A DNA stretch of 64,000 nucleotides from Comamonadaceae bacterium CG12_big_fil_rev_8_21_14_0_65_59_15 (GCA_002786915.1 PCUV01000060.1:1-64000); one strand, 5' to 3'. Numbered from the stretch's first letter, positions 35,732-45,393 are shown. Program-made: numbers and translations. Notes: generated from the sequence alone by a model not told the origin.

Positions 35732-36009
35732 GCTGGCAAGTGCAGCAAACGCGCCGCTTTGCCCGCGTTTACAAAAAGCTGACCAACGCCGCGCTGATTG
35801 CCGACACCGATGCTGCGGTTGCCATCGTGGCAGACGACCCTGATGTAGGGGAACGCAAAAAAGGCGACTTGGCCCAGTTGTGGGTGTACAAGTTCCGCAG
35901 CCAGGGCCAGTTGTACCTGCTGGGTTACACCCGCGAAGATGATGTGCGCCTGATTTACCTGGAAGCCATGTGGCCGCACGAAAACTTTTACCGGGATTTG
36001 AAGCGGTGA
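35728..36009 (+). CDS. RelE/ParE-family toxin
   Basis: This 93-residue protein (MSWQVQQTRRFARVYKKLTN) has the RelE/ParE fold pattern: an N-terminal R-rich helix pair, DVGERKKGDLAQLWVYKF, and the strand pair YLLGYTREDDVRLIYLEAM. It may inhibit translation (RelE-like) or gyrase (ParE-like); the sequence does not decide. The start overlaps the antitoxin stop by 4 nt (ATGA) and its stop overlaps the phosphoribosyltransferase start by 4 nt (GTGA), giving a three-gene coupled unit. Confidence 0.88.
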   Translation: MSWQVQQTRRFARVYKKLTNAALIADTDAAVAIVADDPDVGERKKGDLAQLWVYKFRSQGQLYLLGYTREDDVRLIYLEAMWPHENFYRDLKR

Positions 36010-36749
36010 AATCGGCGCCAGAAGACATGTCATTCACCACGAAACCTGCGCGCACACCGTGGGGCAATTTCCCCGACGTGTTGATCCACGCCAGTGAATC
36101 GGCGGTGAAGCAACATCCGGCCTACCAGGCAGCCAAGGCGGGGGACGGCCATGCGGCTACCGCCCTGGTCAACGACACGATGAGTGAGCAGCAAAACCAG
36201 CAACTCAGCGATTTGCTGCGCGGTCACGCACCTATATTGGTCAGTGCCCATGCCTATGAGCGCGCGGGGATCAATGCCATTCCTGAAGCGTTTGCCGTGG
36301 AAATCAGCAAGGCTGTGGGGTGGCAGCTTGATGCCTCTGTGGCGCAAATCAATGTGGTGGCGCATACGGGTGCTGACGGGTTTTCGCGGTTGGCACGACA
36401 AGCTGAATTTGCAGGCCAAATTCAGGCAGGCAGTGACTACGTGCTGGTGGACGACTTCGTGGGCATGGGTGGCACGCTGGCGAACTTGAAGGGATATATC
36501 GAATCCCAAGGCGGCAGAGTGCTGGCAGCGGTATGCTTGACCGGCAAACCCCACTCCGCCAAACTTGCACTGTCGCTGGAGCGTCTGAACGAATTGAGGA
36601 GTAAACATGGCACAAAACTTGAAAACTGGTGGTTGGGAAGATTCGCTCACGCCTTCGACGCGCTTACTGAATCAGAAGCTCGGTACCTCGCCCGCACCGA
36701 GACGGCTGACACCGTCCGAGATCGAATTGCTGCTGCAAAGCAAGCGTGA
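36006..36749 (+). CDS. Phosphoribosyltransferase-like protein
   Basis: This protein is 247 residues from GTG 36006 (240 from ATG 36027). The PRPP-binding loop is DYVLVDDFVGMGGTLANLKG, the V-D-D-x(2)-G-x-G-T type. Upstream is a region with TALVNDTMSEQQNQQLSDLL and ILVSAHAYERAGINAIPEAF. It is not a standard nucleotide-salvage enzyme by motif order. Similar proteins occur in mobile elements next to TA-like genes. The GTGA overlap with the toxin gene implies co-translation. Substrate unknown. Confidence 0.75.
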   Translation: MKSAPEDMSFTTKPARTPWGNFPDVLIHASESAVKQHPAYQAAKAGDGHAATALVNDTMSEQQNQQLSDLLRGHAPILVSAHAYERAGINAIPEAFAVEISKAVGWQLDASVAQINVVAHTGADGFSRLARQAEFAGQIQAGSDYVLVDDFVGMGGTLANLKGYIESQGGRVLAAVCLTGKPHSAKLALSLERLNELRSKHGTKLENWWLGRFAHAFDALTESEARYLARTETADTVRDRIAAAKQA

Positions 36750-36816
36750 ACTGGCGGCGCAAGCCATGGCAACCCCTACCCGGGCGACGATGCACAAGGT
36801 GACGGCACGCGCCTGA
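36607..36816 (+). CDS. Small overlapping hypothetical protein
   Basis: This 69-residue frame (MAQNLKTGGWEDSLTPSTRL) begins inside the phosphoribosyltransferase gene in another frame and runs 67 bp beyond it. GAGGAG lies 6 bp before its ATG, a stronger ribosome binding site than any other gene in the cassette has, which is why I list it. The middle, LTPSEIELLLQSKRELAAQA, is a plausible helix-rich domain. Either this is a real overlapping gene or a fortunate frame; no family is recognised. Confidence 0.5.
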   Translation: MAQNLKTGGWEDSLTPSTRLLNQKLGTSPAPRRLTPSEIELLLQSKRELAAQAMATPTRATMHKVTARA

Positions 36817-37200
36817 GTTTTCATACTGTTGCCACCACTTCGGCCTCAAACCCGAACACATCCACCACCCGCACGCACACCTTGCGCGGGCCGGTTTTGG
36901 CGGCGGTTGTCAGCACCGCTTGCGTCACCACGCGCAGCGGGTCGCCGTCGTTGGCGGTGTTGCCCCGGTAGTCTTGCCAGACCGAGCGGAACACGCAGCC
37001 GTCGTAGTCCGGGTCCACCGCCCAATACTCAATCAGCGCCAGCGGCTCCTGGTTGATGACGGCTTGCAGCTTGACGCGGTTGGCATCGTCCAGGTTGATG
37101 GCCTCGGGCGACAGCAGCACGTAGTTTTTGAGCCAGATGGTGAGGGTTTCCTGGCTTTGTTCGCGCGGTTTGCCGTTGCCTGGCGCGGGCTGGTCTTGCT

Positions 37201-37225
37201 CCCTCGCCCCCTGGGAGAGGGCTGG
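37201..37225. repeat. REP-like palindromic element in mod, copy 1
   Basis: CCCTCGCCCCCTGGGAGAGG followed by GCTGG forms a CCCTC...GAGGG hairpin. It is the shortest of three related copies and lies in the out-of-frame 3' part of mod, encoding PALSQGARE-type residues. Confidence 0.7.
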
Positions 37226-37552
37226 TTTTTGACTGCTGCGTTCAATCGGAAAAATCGTCAGGTATTGCAGCGAAGAGAAGCGCACCTGCCCGCGCAGTTT
37301 GTCGATGCCGCATTTTTTTTCTTCAGCCGATCCATCAGGTCGGGCGGAATCACCAGCACTTCAAGGCGGTTGTCGTTCAGCGCGGTGATGGTTTCGCCAA
37401 TCGACGGCTCAAAGTTCCAGCCCAGAACCACGACACGGTCCCAGCCACCCATCAGGTTGTCGCGCTGGGCGATGGCCTTTTTGAGCGTGGCCGCACCCGT
37501 GAGCTTGTTGGGCGAATCGGCCAGCACCAACGTTTTGCTGCCCCTGAATGCG

Positions 37553-37590
37553 CTCCCTCGCCCTTTGGGAGAGGGCTGGGGTGAGGGCGA
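37553..37590. repeat. REP-like palindromic element in mod, copy 2
   Basis: CTCCCTCGCCCTTTGGGAGA then GGGCTGGGGTGAGGG includes the palindrome CCCTCGCCC-TTT-GGGAGAGGG. It is read in frame by mod as SPSPQPSPKGRGS. Confidence 0.8.
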
Positions 37591-38491
37591 ACCCAAGTCC
37601 AGCGAACTGATCTGCCCCAGGTTGCGCTGCGGGTTCACGTCCGGCGGCAGCGGCAGCGCGCCGTAGAGCGAGAGCACGATGTTGGACAGGTCGCCCATGC
37701 GAAAGTCGCGCCCCAGCGTGGCCTTGGCCGCTTCCACCTGGTAGTCGCCAATGGCCTGATACAGAAAAGGCTTGGCATCCAGGTCGATCAGGCGCTTGCG
37801 CATGATCATGCAGGCGGGTTTGCCCAGGTCGGTGGTGATCCAGCGGCGGCCGAGTTTTTCGGCCACAGCGGCCGTGGTGCCGGAGCCGCCGAAGACATCG
37901 ATAACGAGCCCGTTTTCAGGACAGGATGCTTTGATGATTCGTTCTGCAATACGCGGGTCCTTTGCTGTGTCATAGTTGCTAGCGGCTTCCCGATCCGCTG
38001 CTGGTATGTGACTGCCACTTCGGATGTCCGTCCAATAGTCCTCAATCAATTTTCCTTGTTCGTCGAGCATCTCAAGATATTCATCGGGTGCTCGTCGGGT
38101 AAGTGCTGTTTTTCCTGTTGCCTTGTTTGACTTCTTGTAGTCAACTCGAATCGAGTCAGCATCAAAATGACGAACGTCTGATTTGCCAAAAAAATAAATG
38201 GTGTCGTGTTTTCGTGGAAAGTTGTTTTTTTGATTTGTCGGGCCTGTGTAGCAAATGATGATCTCGTTGACAAAATTCTTTTTCCCAAAGACTTCGTCAA
38301 TGATCAGCTTCACGTAATGTCCCACATGCCAATCCAGATGCACATAGATCGACCCGGTATCCGCCAATAGTTCACGCATCAAAATCAGCCGGGGCGTGAT
38401 CATGGCCAGGTAGGAGACGGTGCCGTCGCTCCAGGTGTCGGAGTAGGCGAACTGTTCAATGACGGTGGGCTTTTGCTCCAGCTCGATGCTG

Positions 38492-38527
38492 CCCTCACCC
38501 CCAGCCCCTCTCCCAGAGGGCGAGGGG
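38492..38527. repeat. REP-like palindromic element in mod, copy 3
   Basis: CCCTCACCCCCAGCCCCTCT then CCCAGAGGGCGAGGGG is the same element in the opposite orientation to the 37553 copy. It is read in frame as LPSPSGRGAGGEG just after the DPPF motif. Confidence 0.8.
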
Positions 38528-39009
38528 AGTAATACCTTGGTGCGGTAGTCGGCCTTGCTGTCAAACGGCGGGTCGATGTAAATCAAATTGATCTTGCCGC
38601 GCAGTGACGGTGTGCTGTCGTCACCGGCCAGCAGCGCCGCCATGGCCAGCAGGTTGTCGCCGTAAATCAGACGGTTGACCCAGGGTTCGCCAGCAACGGC
38701 GCTGGCACCCGACCCGGTGCCGGGGTCTGGGTGAACGGACGTGGCCGCAGTGTCCGGCGTGGCATCCACCAGCATCGGCTGCGGGCTGTCGATCAAGCTG
38801 GCCTGACCGGGCGCAAACACCTCGCGCTGCGCTGCGCGCTGGTGCGCTGTAACCCAGTCTTGCGCCGCGCTGTCTTTGGCAGGCAGCACCACCTCGCGGG
38901 TCTGCAATGTGACGCGGCGGCGGTTTTCCAGGCCTTCCAGGATTTTTTCCGCCTCTTTGCGGCCATTGGCAACGATGTCGGGGAGTTGTTCGAGCAGGGA
39001 TTTGGGCAT

Positions 39010-39113
39010 TTGATGGAATCAACAGACTGTTGACGTTTTATTTAAAGTAACTGTTGAAATCGTTATCAACTGAAACTTGAATAAATTTTCAAGTGACCAA
39101 TAGCTTCGGGCTC
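39010..39113. promoter_or_regulatory. Inverted-repeat cluster between mod and the divergent HTH gene
   Basis: Three inverted repeats lie within 75 bp: TCAACAG-A-CTGTTGA (39019-39033), GTTGA-N8-TCAAC (39053-39070) and CTTGAA-N6-TTCAAG (39076-39093). The first two share the GTTGA/TCAAC half-site. The position between two divergent starts suits binding of the HTH protein as a controller of mod and of itself. Confidence 0.55.
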
Positions 39114-39536
39114 ATGAATGAAAAAATCGAATTTAGCAATCGACTGCGTGATGCCATGACCAAAGTCGGCTACGTGGCGAGCCCTTCGGTGCTGGAGCAC
39201 GAGTTCAATTTGCGTTGGTATGGCCGATCCGTCAGCAACCAGGTTGCCTGGGGCTGGCTCAACAACCGGTCAATTCCGACGCAAGAAAAGTTACAGGTGC
39301 TGGCCGAATAGCTAAAAGTCGAACCCCAGGTGCTGCGCTTTGGCGAAGCCGTGCGCAATTCAGTGCAACAGCACAAGCAGCGCTGGGACGAAGGCATCGG
39401 CTTTCTGGAGCGCGAAACGTTTGATGCTTTCCTGAAGCTGCCCGCGCCCGAGCGCAAGCTCATCCGCGAGGTGATCCTGACCTTTGCCAAGGTCCATGCC
39501 GAGCCCGGGGTAGCGCCTGACAAAGCGCTGGGTTAA
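39114..39536 (+). pseudogene. HTH-type regulator next to mod, interrupted by an in-frame amber codon
   Basis: From ATG 39114 the frame reads MNEKIEFSNRLRDAMTKVGY and NNRSIPTQEKLQVLAE, then TAG at 39309-39311. The same frame continues LKVEPQVLRFGEAVRNSVQQ to a TAA at 39534. IPTQEKLQVLAE-x-LKVEPQVLRFG is an unbroken phage-repressor-like HTH pattern if TAG is read as an amino acid (TGG would give Trp). An upstream GTG start at 39093 is possible. It is divergent from mod and could have been its controller. It is probably a point-mutation pseudogene. Confidence 0.75.
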
Positions 39537-39544
39537 GCCGAGAA

Positions 39545-39600
39545 TGCTACAAATGAAAGAGCTGCTAACGCTTGTCAGACGTGCTCTATAGCCCTATTAA
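39545..39600 (+). repeat. Dispersed repeat copy after the HTH gene
   Basis: AAGAGCTGCTAACGCTTGTC then AGACGTGCTCTATAGCCC is a recognisable but diverged copy. It lies between two damaged genes. Confidence 0.5.
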
Positions 39601-39627
39601 TGCGATGAAAAATGGGCGGCATTTCAG

Positions 39628-39735
39628 TTACGCCAAAAACAAATCAAGTGACTGACTGGCTTGGATGAGGGCGGTGTCTCGGGTGGCCAAGGGGACGTTC
39701 AGGCGCATGGCAAGCTCAAGGTAAGACGCGTCGGC
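39628..39735 (-). pseudogene. VapC C-terminal remnant
   Basis: About 35 residues, RADASYLELAMRLNVPLATR then DTALIQASQSLDLFLA, match the C-terminus of PIN toxins, with the D..Y.ELA and LAT.D..L motifs carrying the last two acidic residues. The first 90 residues of the toxin are missing. The remnant abuts the end of the antitoxin gene, so a deletion probably fused the two. Confidence 0.75.
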
Positions 39736-39958
39736 CCTGCGCTGTGATGTCGCGCTCGTTGAAAGCGCTGACATTGGCAAATAGAACACGCTTGGCGCGT
39801 ATCGACTCGGCCCGATTGGGTAACACCCGCTGCACTGGGGGAACCAGTCGCGCAACCTCTGCGCCACGCCGAGTGATAGAGATGTCTTCGCCCAATTCAA
39901 CCATTTGGATAAACCTTGACAACTCGTTTTTGAGTTGGTAAATCGGCACGGTTTGCAT
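39716..39958 (-). CDS. Phd/VapB-type antitoxin (orphan, probably truncated)
   Basis: This 80-residue protein begins MQTVPIYQLKNELSRFIQMV and continues ISITRRGAEVARLVPP, the YefM/Phd DNA-binding and dimerisation signature. AAGGAA lies 5 bp upstream of ATG 39958. The C-terminal toxin-binding tail (DITAQGRRVLP) looks cut short, and only a VapC fragment remains downstream. It may still repress promoters as an orphan antitoxin. Confidence 0.78.
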   Translation of the reverse strand: MQTVPIYQLKNELSRFIQMVELGEDISITRRGAEVARLVPPVQRVLPNRAESIRAKRVLFANVSAFNERDITAQGRRVLP

Positions 39959-40007
39959 GGGGTTCCTTTATAGCTAGCTATGTCTGGACATGATACAGCA
40001 GCAGGGT

Positions 40008-40058
40008 CGCAAGCTCATCCGAGAGCTGATCCTGGCCTGTGCCATGGTGCACCGCGAG
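40008..40058 (+). repeat. Partial duplicate of the HTH gene 3' end
   Basis: CGCAAGCTCATCCGAGAGCT and the next 30 bp are about 80 percent identical to 39453-39503 inside the HTH gene, translating as RKLIREL-ILACAMVH versus RKLIREV-ILTFAKVH. This is a direct repeat about 555 bp apart bracketing the TA remnant. Confidence 0.6.
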
Positions 40059-40081
40059 GCGCTTGAGCAGCTAGAAAAGCC

Positions 40082-40732
40082 TTACCCCTTGGACCCCACC
40101 AACAGCACCACCAGCGCCCCCGCACCGCCGTCGGCTGGTTTGGCCTGTACAAAGGCCAGCACCTCGCGCTTTTGCACCAGCCAACTGTGCACGCGGCTTT
40201 TGAGCACCGGCGTTTTGCCGGGCGAGCCCAGACCCTTGCCGTGCACGATGCGCACGCAGCGCACGCCTTGCTGGTGCGCCAGCCGGATGAACTGGCCCAG
40301 CGCTTGGCGTGCGTCGTCACGGCGCAGGCCGTGCAGGTCCAGCTGGCGCTGGATGCTCCAGTCGCCACGGCGCAGCTTGCGTGTGATGTCGGTGCCGATG
40401 CCGGGGCGGCGAAAGCTCAGGTCGTCGTCGGCGTCGAGCAGCGTAGAAACATCGAATTCATCGCTGATGGCCTCTTGCAGCACGGCTTGTTCATCGCGCT
40501 GGTAGGCCATCGTTGCAGGCATTTTTAGCTCTTTTTTATGGAGCACCTTGCGCTTGTCTGGCAAGGGCTTGACGGCTCCTGCCGCGCGCACAAACAAGTC
40601 CCTGTCGCTGCTCGCCTGTTTGACCGCCCTGGTCTGCGCAGCCGCTAGCTCGGCGCGCTGCCGGGCTTGCTCGGAGATGGCTTTTTTGACCGCCTTCAGG
40701 TCCGCCAGCGCCGTCACTTTGACTGGTTTCAC
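40082..40732 (-). CDS. Smr/MutS2-C-terminal domain protein
   Basis: This 216-residue protein has an N-terminal helical, basic region of about 90 residues and a C-terminal Smr domain, [35 protein letters not shown] and [10 protein letters not shown]. Smr domains nick DNA or cleave RNA, and stand-alone SmrB in E. coli cleaves mRNA at collided ribosomes. The LDLHG and HGKGxGS motifs are intact. It overlaps radC by 4 nt and is the downstream gene of that pair. Confidence 0.9.
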   Translation of the reverse strand: MKPVKVTALADLKAVKKAISEQARQRAELAAAQTRAVKQASSDRDLFVRAAGAVKPLPDKRKVLHKKELKMPATMAYQRDEQAVLQEAISDEFDVSTLLDADDDLSFRRPGIGTDITRKLRRGDWSIQRQLDLHGLRRDDARQALGQFIRLAHQQGVRCVRIVHGKGLGSPGKTPVLKSRVHSWLVQKREVLAFVQAKPADGGAGALVVLLVGSKG

Positions 40733-41475
40733 AGCAGCCCGCGCTCGGCCATGGACAGCGCCTCGCCGGGGGCCACGATGACGTGGTCGAGCACGCGCAC
40801 GTCTATCAGCGCCAGCGCGCTCTTGAGCGTCTGCGTGAGCATTTCGTCGGCCCGGCTGGGCTGCACGCTGCCGCTGGGGTGGTTGTGCGACAGCACCACG
40901 CTGCTGGCCTGCAGGTGCAGTGCGCGCTGCACCACCTCACGCGGATAGACGCTGGTCTGTGTAAGCGTGCCCTGAAACATTTCTTCCAGCGCGAGCATGC
41001 GGTTTTGCACGTCCAGAAACAAGATCGCAAAGACTTCGTGCTTGCGGCTTGCCAGCTGCAATTGCAGGTAGTTCTTGACGGCGTCGGGCGTCTCAAACAC
41101 GGCGCGTTCCTGCAGCCGCTGGGCCATGGCGCGGCGTGCCAGCTCCAGCACCGCGACGATTTCCGAGCGTTTGGCCGGGCCCAGCCCCTTGATGCGATTG
41201 AGGTCGTCGGCGCTGGCGTCCAGCAACCCGGCCAGGCCGTCAAAGCCGCTTACCACTGGTGCCGCTGCTGTGATGTCGGACACCGCGTTGGGCGCAACTG
41301 TCGGCTGCGCTGGCTTGAGCCGCAGCAATTCGTCGGCCATTTGCAGCACGCCTTTGCCCTTGATGCCGGTGCGCAGCAAGATGGCCAACAGCTCGACATC
41401 GCTCAAGGCGGCGGGCCCGCGGGCGAGCAGTTTTTCACGCGGCTGGGCGTCAGGGGGTAAATCTTTCAGTGACAT
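40729..41475 (-). CDS. radC: RadC-family JAB/MPN domain protein
   Basis: This 248-residue protein has an N-terminal helix-hairpin-helix region ([20 protein letters not shown]) and a C-terminal JAB domain with [19 protein letters not shown] and the metal-binding H.H...D set. Despite its name the role is unclear; it is not a confirmed repair enzyme. It carries an unusual insertion (about residues 55-75, [20 protein letters not shown]) between the N-terminal helices. It heads the radC-smr pair, divergent from fkpB. Confidence 0.93.
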   Translation of the reverse strand: MSLKDLPPDAQPREKLLARGPAALSDVELLAILLRTGIKGKGVLQMADELLRLKPAQPTVAPNAVSDITAAAPVVSGFDGLAGLLDASADDLNRIKGLGPAKRSEIVAVLELARRAMAQRLQERAVFETPDAVKNYLQLQLASRKHEVFAILFLDVQNRMLALEEMFQGTLTQTSVYPREVVQRALHLQASSVVLSHNHPSGSVQPSRADEMLTQTLKSALALIDVRVLDHVIVAPGEALSMAERGLL

Positions 41476-41600
41476 GGCGGGGCAGGGTGAGCGGGTTAGG
41501 GCGGGCTTTTACAATCTTCGCAGTTTAGGCGTCTGCGCACCCGGGTGTTTTGCACTGGGGATTTGCAGCGTTTTTGGCCCATTTTTAAGGTTCCCTCCCG

Positions 41601-42065
41601 ATGACTACTGCGCTTGCCACCGTTGCCCCTGGCTCTTTTTTGACGCTGCACTACCGTCTGGCGGGGCCTGCTGGTGATGTCGTGAACACGTTTCATGCGG
41701 CACCGGCCACGCTGACCCTGGGCACGGGCGCGCTGGCCCCGGCCATCGAGGCGCGCCTGATCGGGCTGCCCGAGGGCACACGCACCACGCTGGCCCTGGC
41801 CGCTGGCGAGGCGTTTGGCGAGCGCAGCCCCAGCATGATGCAGTGGATGGCGCGCAAGGAGCTCGACGATCTGGGTGGCGGCCACGACAGCTATGCCGTG
41901 GGTGAGGCCATCAAGTTTGCCACCCCGGATGGTCAGGGTGAATTTGCTGGCGTGATCAAGGAATTTCGCAGCGATGACAAGGGCGATGCTGTGCTGATTG
42001 ACTTCAACCACCCGCTGGCCGGGCTGCCGGTGACGTTTGAAGTGCACATCATCGGAGTGATCTGA
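41601..42065 (+). CDS. fkpB: FKBP-type peptidyl-prolyl isomerase, SlpA/FkpB type
   Basis: This 154-residue protein resembles the SlyD/FkpB branch: [52 protein letters not shown] and [20 protein letters not shown]. It isomerises X-Pro bonds or acts as a chaperone in the cytoplasm. No histidine-rich SlyD tail is present. It is followed 5 bp later by ispH, the conserved fkpB-ispH pairing. A weak AAGG lies 13 bp before ATG 41601. Confidence 0.92.
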   Translation: MTTALATVAPGSFLTLHYRLAGPAGDVVNTFHAAPATLTLGTGALAPAIEARLIGLPEGTRTTLALAAGEAFGERSPSMMQWMARKELDDLGGGHDSYAVGEAIKFATPDGQGEFAGVIKEFRSDDKGDAVLIDFNHPLAGLPVTFEVHIIGVI

Positions 42066-42070
42066 AACCC

Positions 42071-43033
42071 ATGCGTGCAGCGCTTGAAACGATTGTCCTG
42101 GCGCAGCCGCGCGGCTTTTGCGCTGGGGTGGACCGCGCCATCGAGATTGTGGAAAAAGCCCTGGCCAAGTTTGGCGCGCCTATTTACGTACGCCATGAGA
42201 TCGTGCACAACACCTATGTGGTGAACGACCTGAAAGCCAAGGGCGCTATTTTTATTGAAGCTCTTGACGAAGTCCCTGCGGGCGCTACGCTGGTATTTTC
42301 TGCGCATGGCGTGAGCCGCGCGGTGCAGCAGGAGGCCGCTGCGCGCGGCTTTCGCATCTTTGACGCCACCTGCCCGCTGGTGACCAAGGTGCATGTGGAA
42401 GTGGCCAAGCTCGCGCGCCAGGGCTACGAGTTCATCATGATCGGCCACAAAGGTCACCCCGAGGTGGAAGGCACCATGGGCCAGTTGGACGGCGGCATCC
42501 ATCTGGTGGAAGACGTGGCCGACGTGGCGCGCATTACGCCCGCGCAAACCGACAAACTGGCGGTGGTGACGCAGACCACGCTGAGTGTCGATGACGCGAC
42601 CGACATTGCTGCGGCCATCAAGGCGCGGTTTCCCAAGGTACGCGAGCCCAAGCAACAAGACATTTGCTACGCCACGCAAAACCGCCAGGATGCCGTCAAG
42701 CTGCTCAGCACGCAGGTGGACGTGGTGGTTGTGGTGGGCAGCCCCACCAGTTCCAACAGCAATCGGCTGGCCGAATTGGCGCGCAAGCTGGGTACGCCCG
42801 GCTATATGGTGGATAGCGCGGCGGACCTGCAGCCGCAGTGGTTTGACGGCTGCCAGCGTGTGGGCCTGACCGCTGGTGCGTCGGCCCCCGAGGTGCTGGT
42901 CAATCAGGTCATCGAGCGCATCAAGGCGCTGGGTGCGGTGGCGGTTCAGACCCTGACGGGTGAGCCCGAGACCGTCAAATTTCCGTTACCCAAGGGCTTG
43001 CGCGTGGAAGATGATGATGCGTCAGCGGTGTGA
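42071..43033 (+). CDS. ispH: 4-hydroxy-3-methylbut-2-enyl diphosphate reductase IspH
   Basis: This 320-residue iron-sulfur enzyme catalyses the last MEP-pathway step, making IPP and DMAPP. The three cluster cysteines are visible in [29 protein letters not shown] and, later, [13 protein letters not shown]; the substrate-binding [14 protein letters not shown] and [11 protein letters not shown] are also present. Length is typical. It is co-transcribed with fkpB. Confidence 0.97.
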   Translation: MRAALETIVLAQPRGFCAGVDRAIEIVEKALAKFGAPIYVRHEIVHNTYVVNDLKAKGAIFIEALDEVPAGATLVFSAHGVSRAVQQEAAARGFRIFDATCPLVTKVHVEVAKLARQGYEFIMIGHKGHPEVEGTMGQLDGGIHLVEDVADVARITPAQTDKLAVVTQTTLSVDDATDIAAAIKARFPKVREPKQQDICYATQNRQDAVKLLSTQVDVVVVVGSPTSSNSNRLAELARKLGTPGYMVDSAADLQPQWFDGCQRVGLTAGASAPEVLVNQVIERIKALGAVAVQTLTGEPETVKFPLPKGLRVEDDDASAV

Positions 43034-43057
43034 CAGAACGTGCGCTGAAGACCCTGA

Positions 43058-44455
<1,398 letters not shown>

Positions 44456-44560
44456 CACACTGCGTCACTGCCAAACACGTCGCGCCCGCCAGCCGGGCGG
44501 CTGCCGTCGTCAGCGCAGCAGCGTGGCGATGGTTCATGACAACCCTTCAAGTGATCTGAT

Positions 44561-45091
44561 TTGAACCCTCTGCTGATCTGCTTGATCGGTGCCGAGTGCT
44601 GCGGCAAGTCCACGCTGGCCCAGGTGTTGGCGCAGCATTTTGGCGGCGTGGTCGCACCCGAGGCGTTACGCCTGTTTTGCGACCGGCACGACCGTACGCC
44701 CACGCAGGCCGAACAAAGCAGCCTGATCGACGCACAACTGGCGCTGGAAGCGCAGGCGCTCGTGTTTGCCAAGCAACAGCGCTTTACTTTTTGTGACAGC
44801 GCGCCCCTGATGACTGCGGTGTACAGCGACCATTATTTTGCCGACACCAGCCTGTATGTGCAGGCGTTGCGCCTGCACCAGCGCTATGCCCTCACGCTCT
44901 GGTTGCAGCCCGATCTGCCCTGGGTGGCAGATGGGAATTGGCGCGATGGCCCGGCCGCGCGGATACAGGTGCATACCTTGCTGGCGCGTGCACTGGGCCA
45001 GGTTCACCCGGTGGTGGCGGTTGCGGGGCAGGGCGTCGCACGCGTTCAATGCGCTGTTGCGGCGATCTCCTCCTTGAGTCGGGCAGATTGA
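44561..45091 (+). CDS. AAA/P-loop kinase, NadR-like (ribosylnicotinamide kinase-like)
   Basis: This 176-residue protein has P-loop IGAECCGKSTLAQVLAQHF at residues 10-28 and FCDSAPLMTAVYSDHYFADT, the pattern of the C-terminal kinase domain of NadR. EALRLFCDRHDRTPTQAEQ is the expected lid segment. It lacks the DNA-binding and adenylyltransferase domains of full NadR. The start is TTG at 44561; no ATG is in frame. It is 106 bp after serS. Confidence 0.8.
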   Translation: MNPLLICLIGAECCGKSTLAQVLAQHFGGVVAPEALRLFCDRHDRTPTQAEQSSLIDAQLALEAQALVFAKQQRFTFCDSAPLMTAVYSDHYFADTSLYVQALRLHQRYALTLWLQPDLPWVADGNWRDGPAARIQVHTLLARALGQVHPVVAVAGQGVARVQCAVAAISSLSRAD

Positions 45092-45103
45092 CGTAAACCA
45101 CGT

Positions 45104-45122
45104 ATGCGCATAAAGTGCGCAT
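45104..45122. promoter_or_regulatory. Candidate CcdA operator
   Basis: ATGCGCA-N5-TGCGCAT is a perfect 7-bp-arm inverted repeat with TAAAG in the centre, 22 bp before the ccdA start. It suits autorepression by the antitoxin complex and could control the whole ccdAB plus helicase operon. Confidence 0.6.
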
Positions 45123-45144
45123 TCACTCAGCCCTACCAAGCACC

Positions 45145-45393
45145 ATGACGATCGCACTTAACCCGGTTCGCAAACGCCCTGTCAACTTGACGCTCAACGA
45201 GAACCTGGTCGCACAGGCCAAGGCCTACACCAGCAACTTGTCTGCCACTATGGAGGCGTTGTTGGCAGATTTTGTGCTGCAACAGCAATTGGCGCAGCGC
45301 AGTCGCCAACAATTGGCTCAAACATGCGTTGCAGACTGGAACGCCGTTGCCGCCAGCGTGGGCTCTTTTGCCGACGAGCACGTGAACTTGTAA
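45145..45393 (+). CDS. ccdA: CcdA-family antitoxin
   Basis: This 82-residue antitoxin (MTIALNPVRKRPVNLTLNEN) has the ribbon-helix-helix N-terminus of CcdA (RPVNLTLNENLVAQAKAY) and the W-containing C-terminal toxin-binding tail DWNAVAASVGSFADEHVNL. It neutralises CcdB and binds its own promoter. The stop overlaps the ccdB start in TAATG, so the genes are coupled. ATG 45145 fits the family start. Confidence 0.9.
   Translation: MTIALNPVRKRPVNLTLNENLVAQAKAYTSNLSATMEALLADFVLQQQLAQRSRQQLAQTCVADWNAVAASVGSFADEHVNL

Larger units (their letters stand above)
36821..39009 (-). pseudogene. Type III restriction-modification methyltransferase Mod, frameshifted
   Basis: The first frame (39009 to 37258, 583 residues) carries the beta-class order: DPPF at 146-149 (NLIYIDPPFDSKADYRTK) followed by the AdoMet motif DVFGGSGTTAAVAEKLGRRW near 371-390. 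This is Mod, the adenine methyltransferase and DNA-recognition subunit. At an A8 run (plus-strand T8, 37313-37320) the frame is lost. The natural C-terminus, CGIDKLRGQVRFSSLQYLTI through VVDVFGFEAEVVATV, continues in another frame to 36821. Three REP-like elements are embedded in it, adding peptides such as LPSPSGRGAGGEG. Truncation removes about 160 residues. Its matching Res is gone. Confidence 0.85.

Noticed and set aside
39990..40505. 171-codon plus-strand frame starting MIQQQGRKLIREL
   Set aside because: Beyond the 50-bp HTH duplicate it is the antisense of the smr gene.
42243..42300. Possible dispersed repeat copy in ispH
   Set aside because: The segment encodes the conserved [14 protein letters not shown] block of IspH and aligns without insertion.
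44484..44498. GCCCG-N5-CGGGC hairpin after serS as a terminator
   Set aside because: Only five base pairs and no following U-tract; too weak to list.
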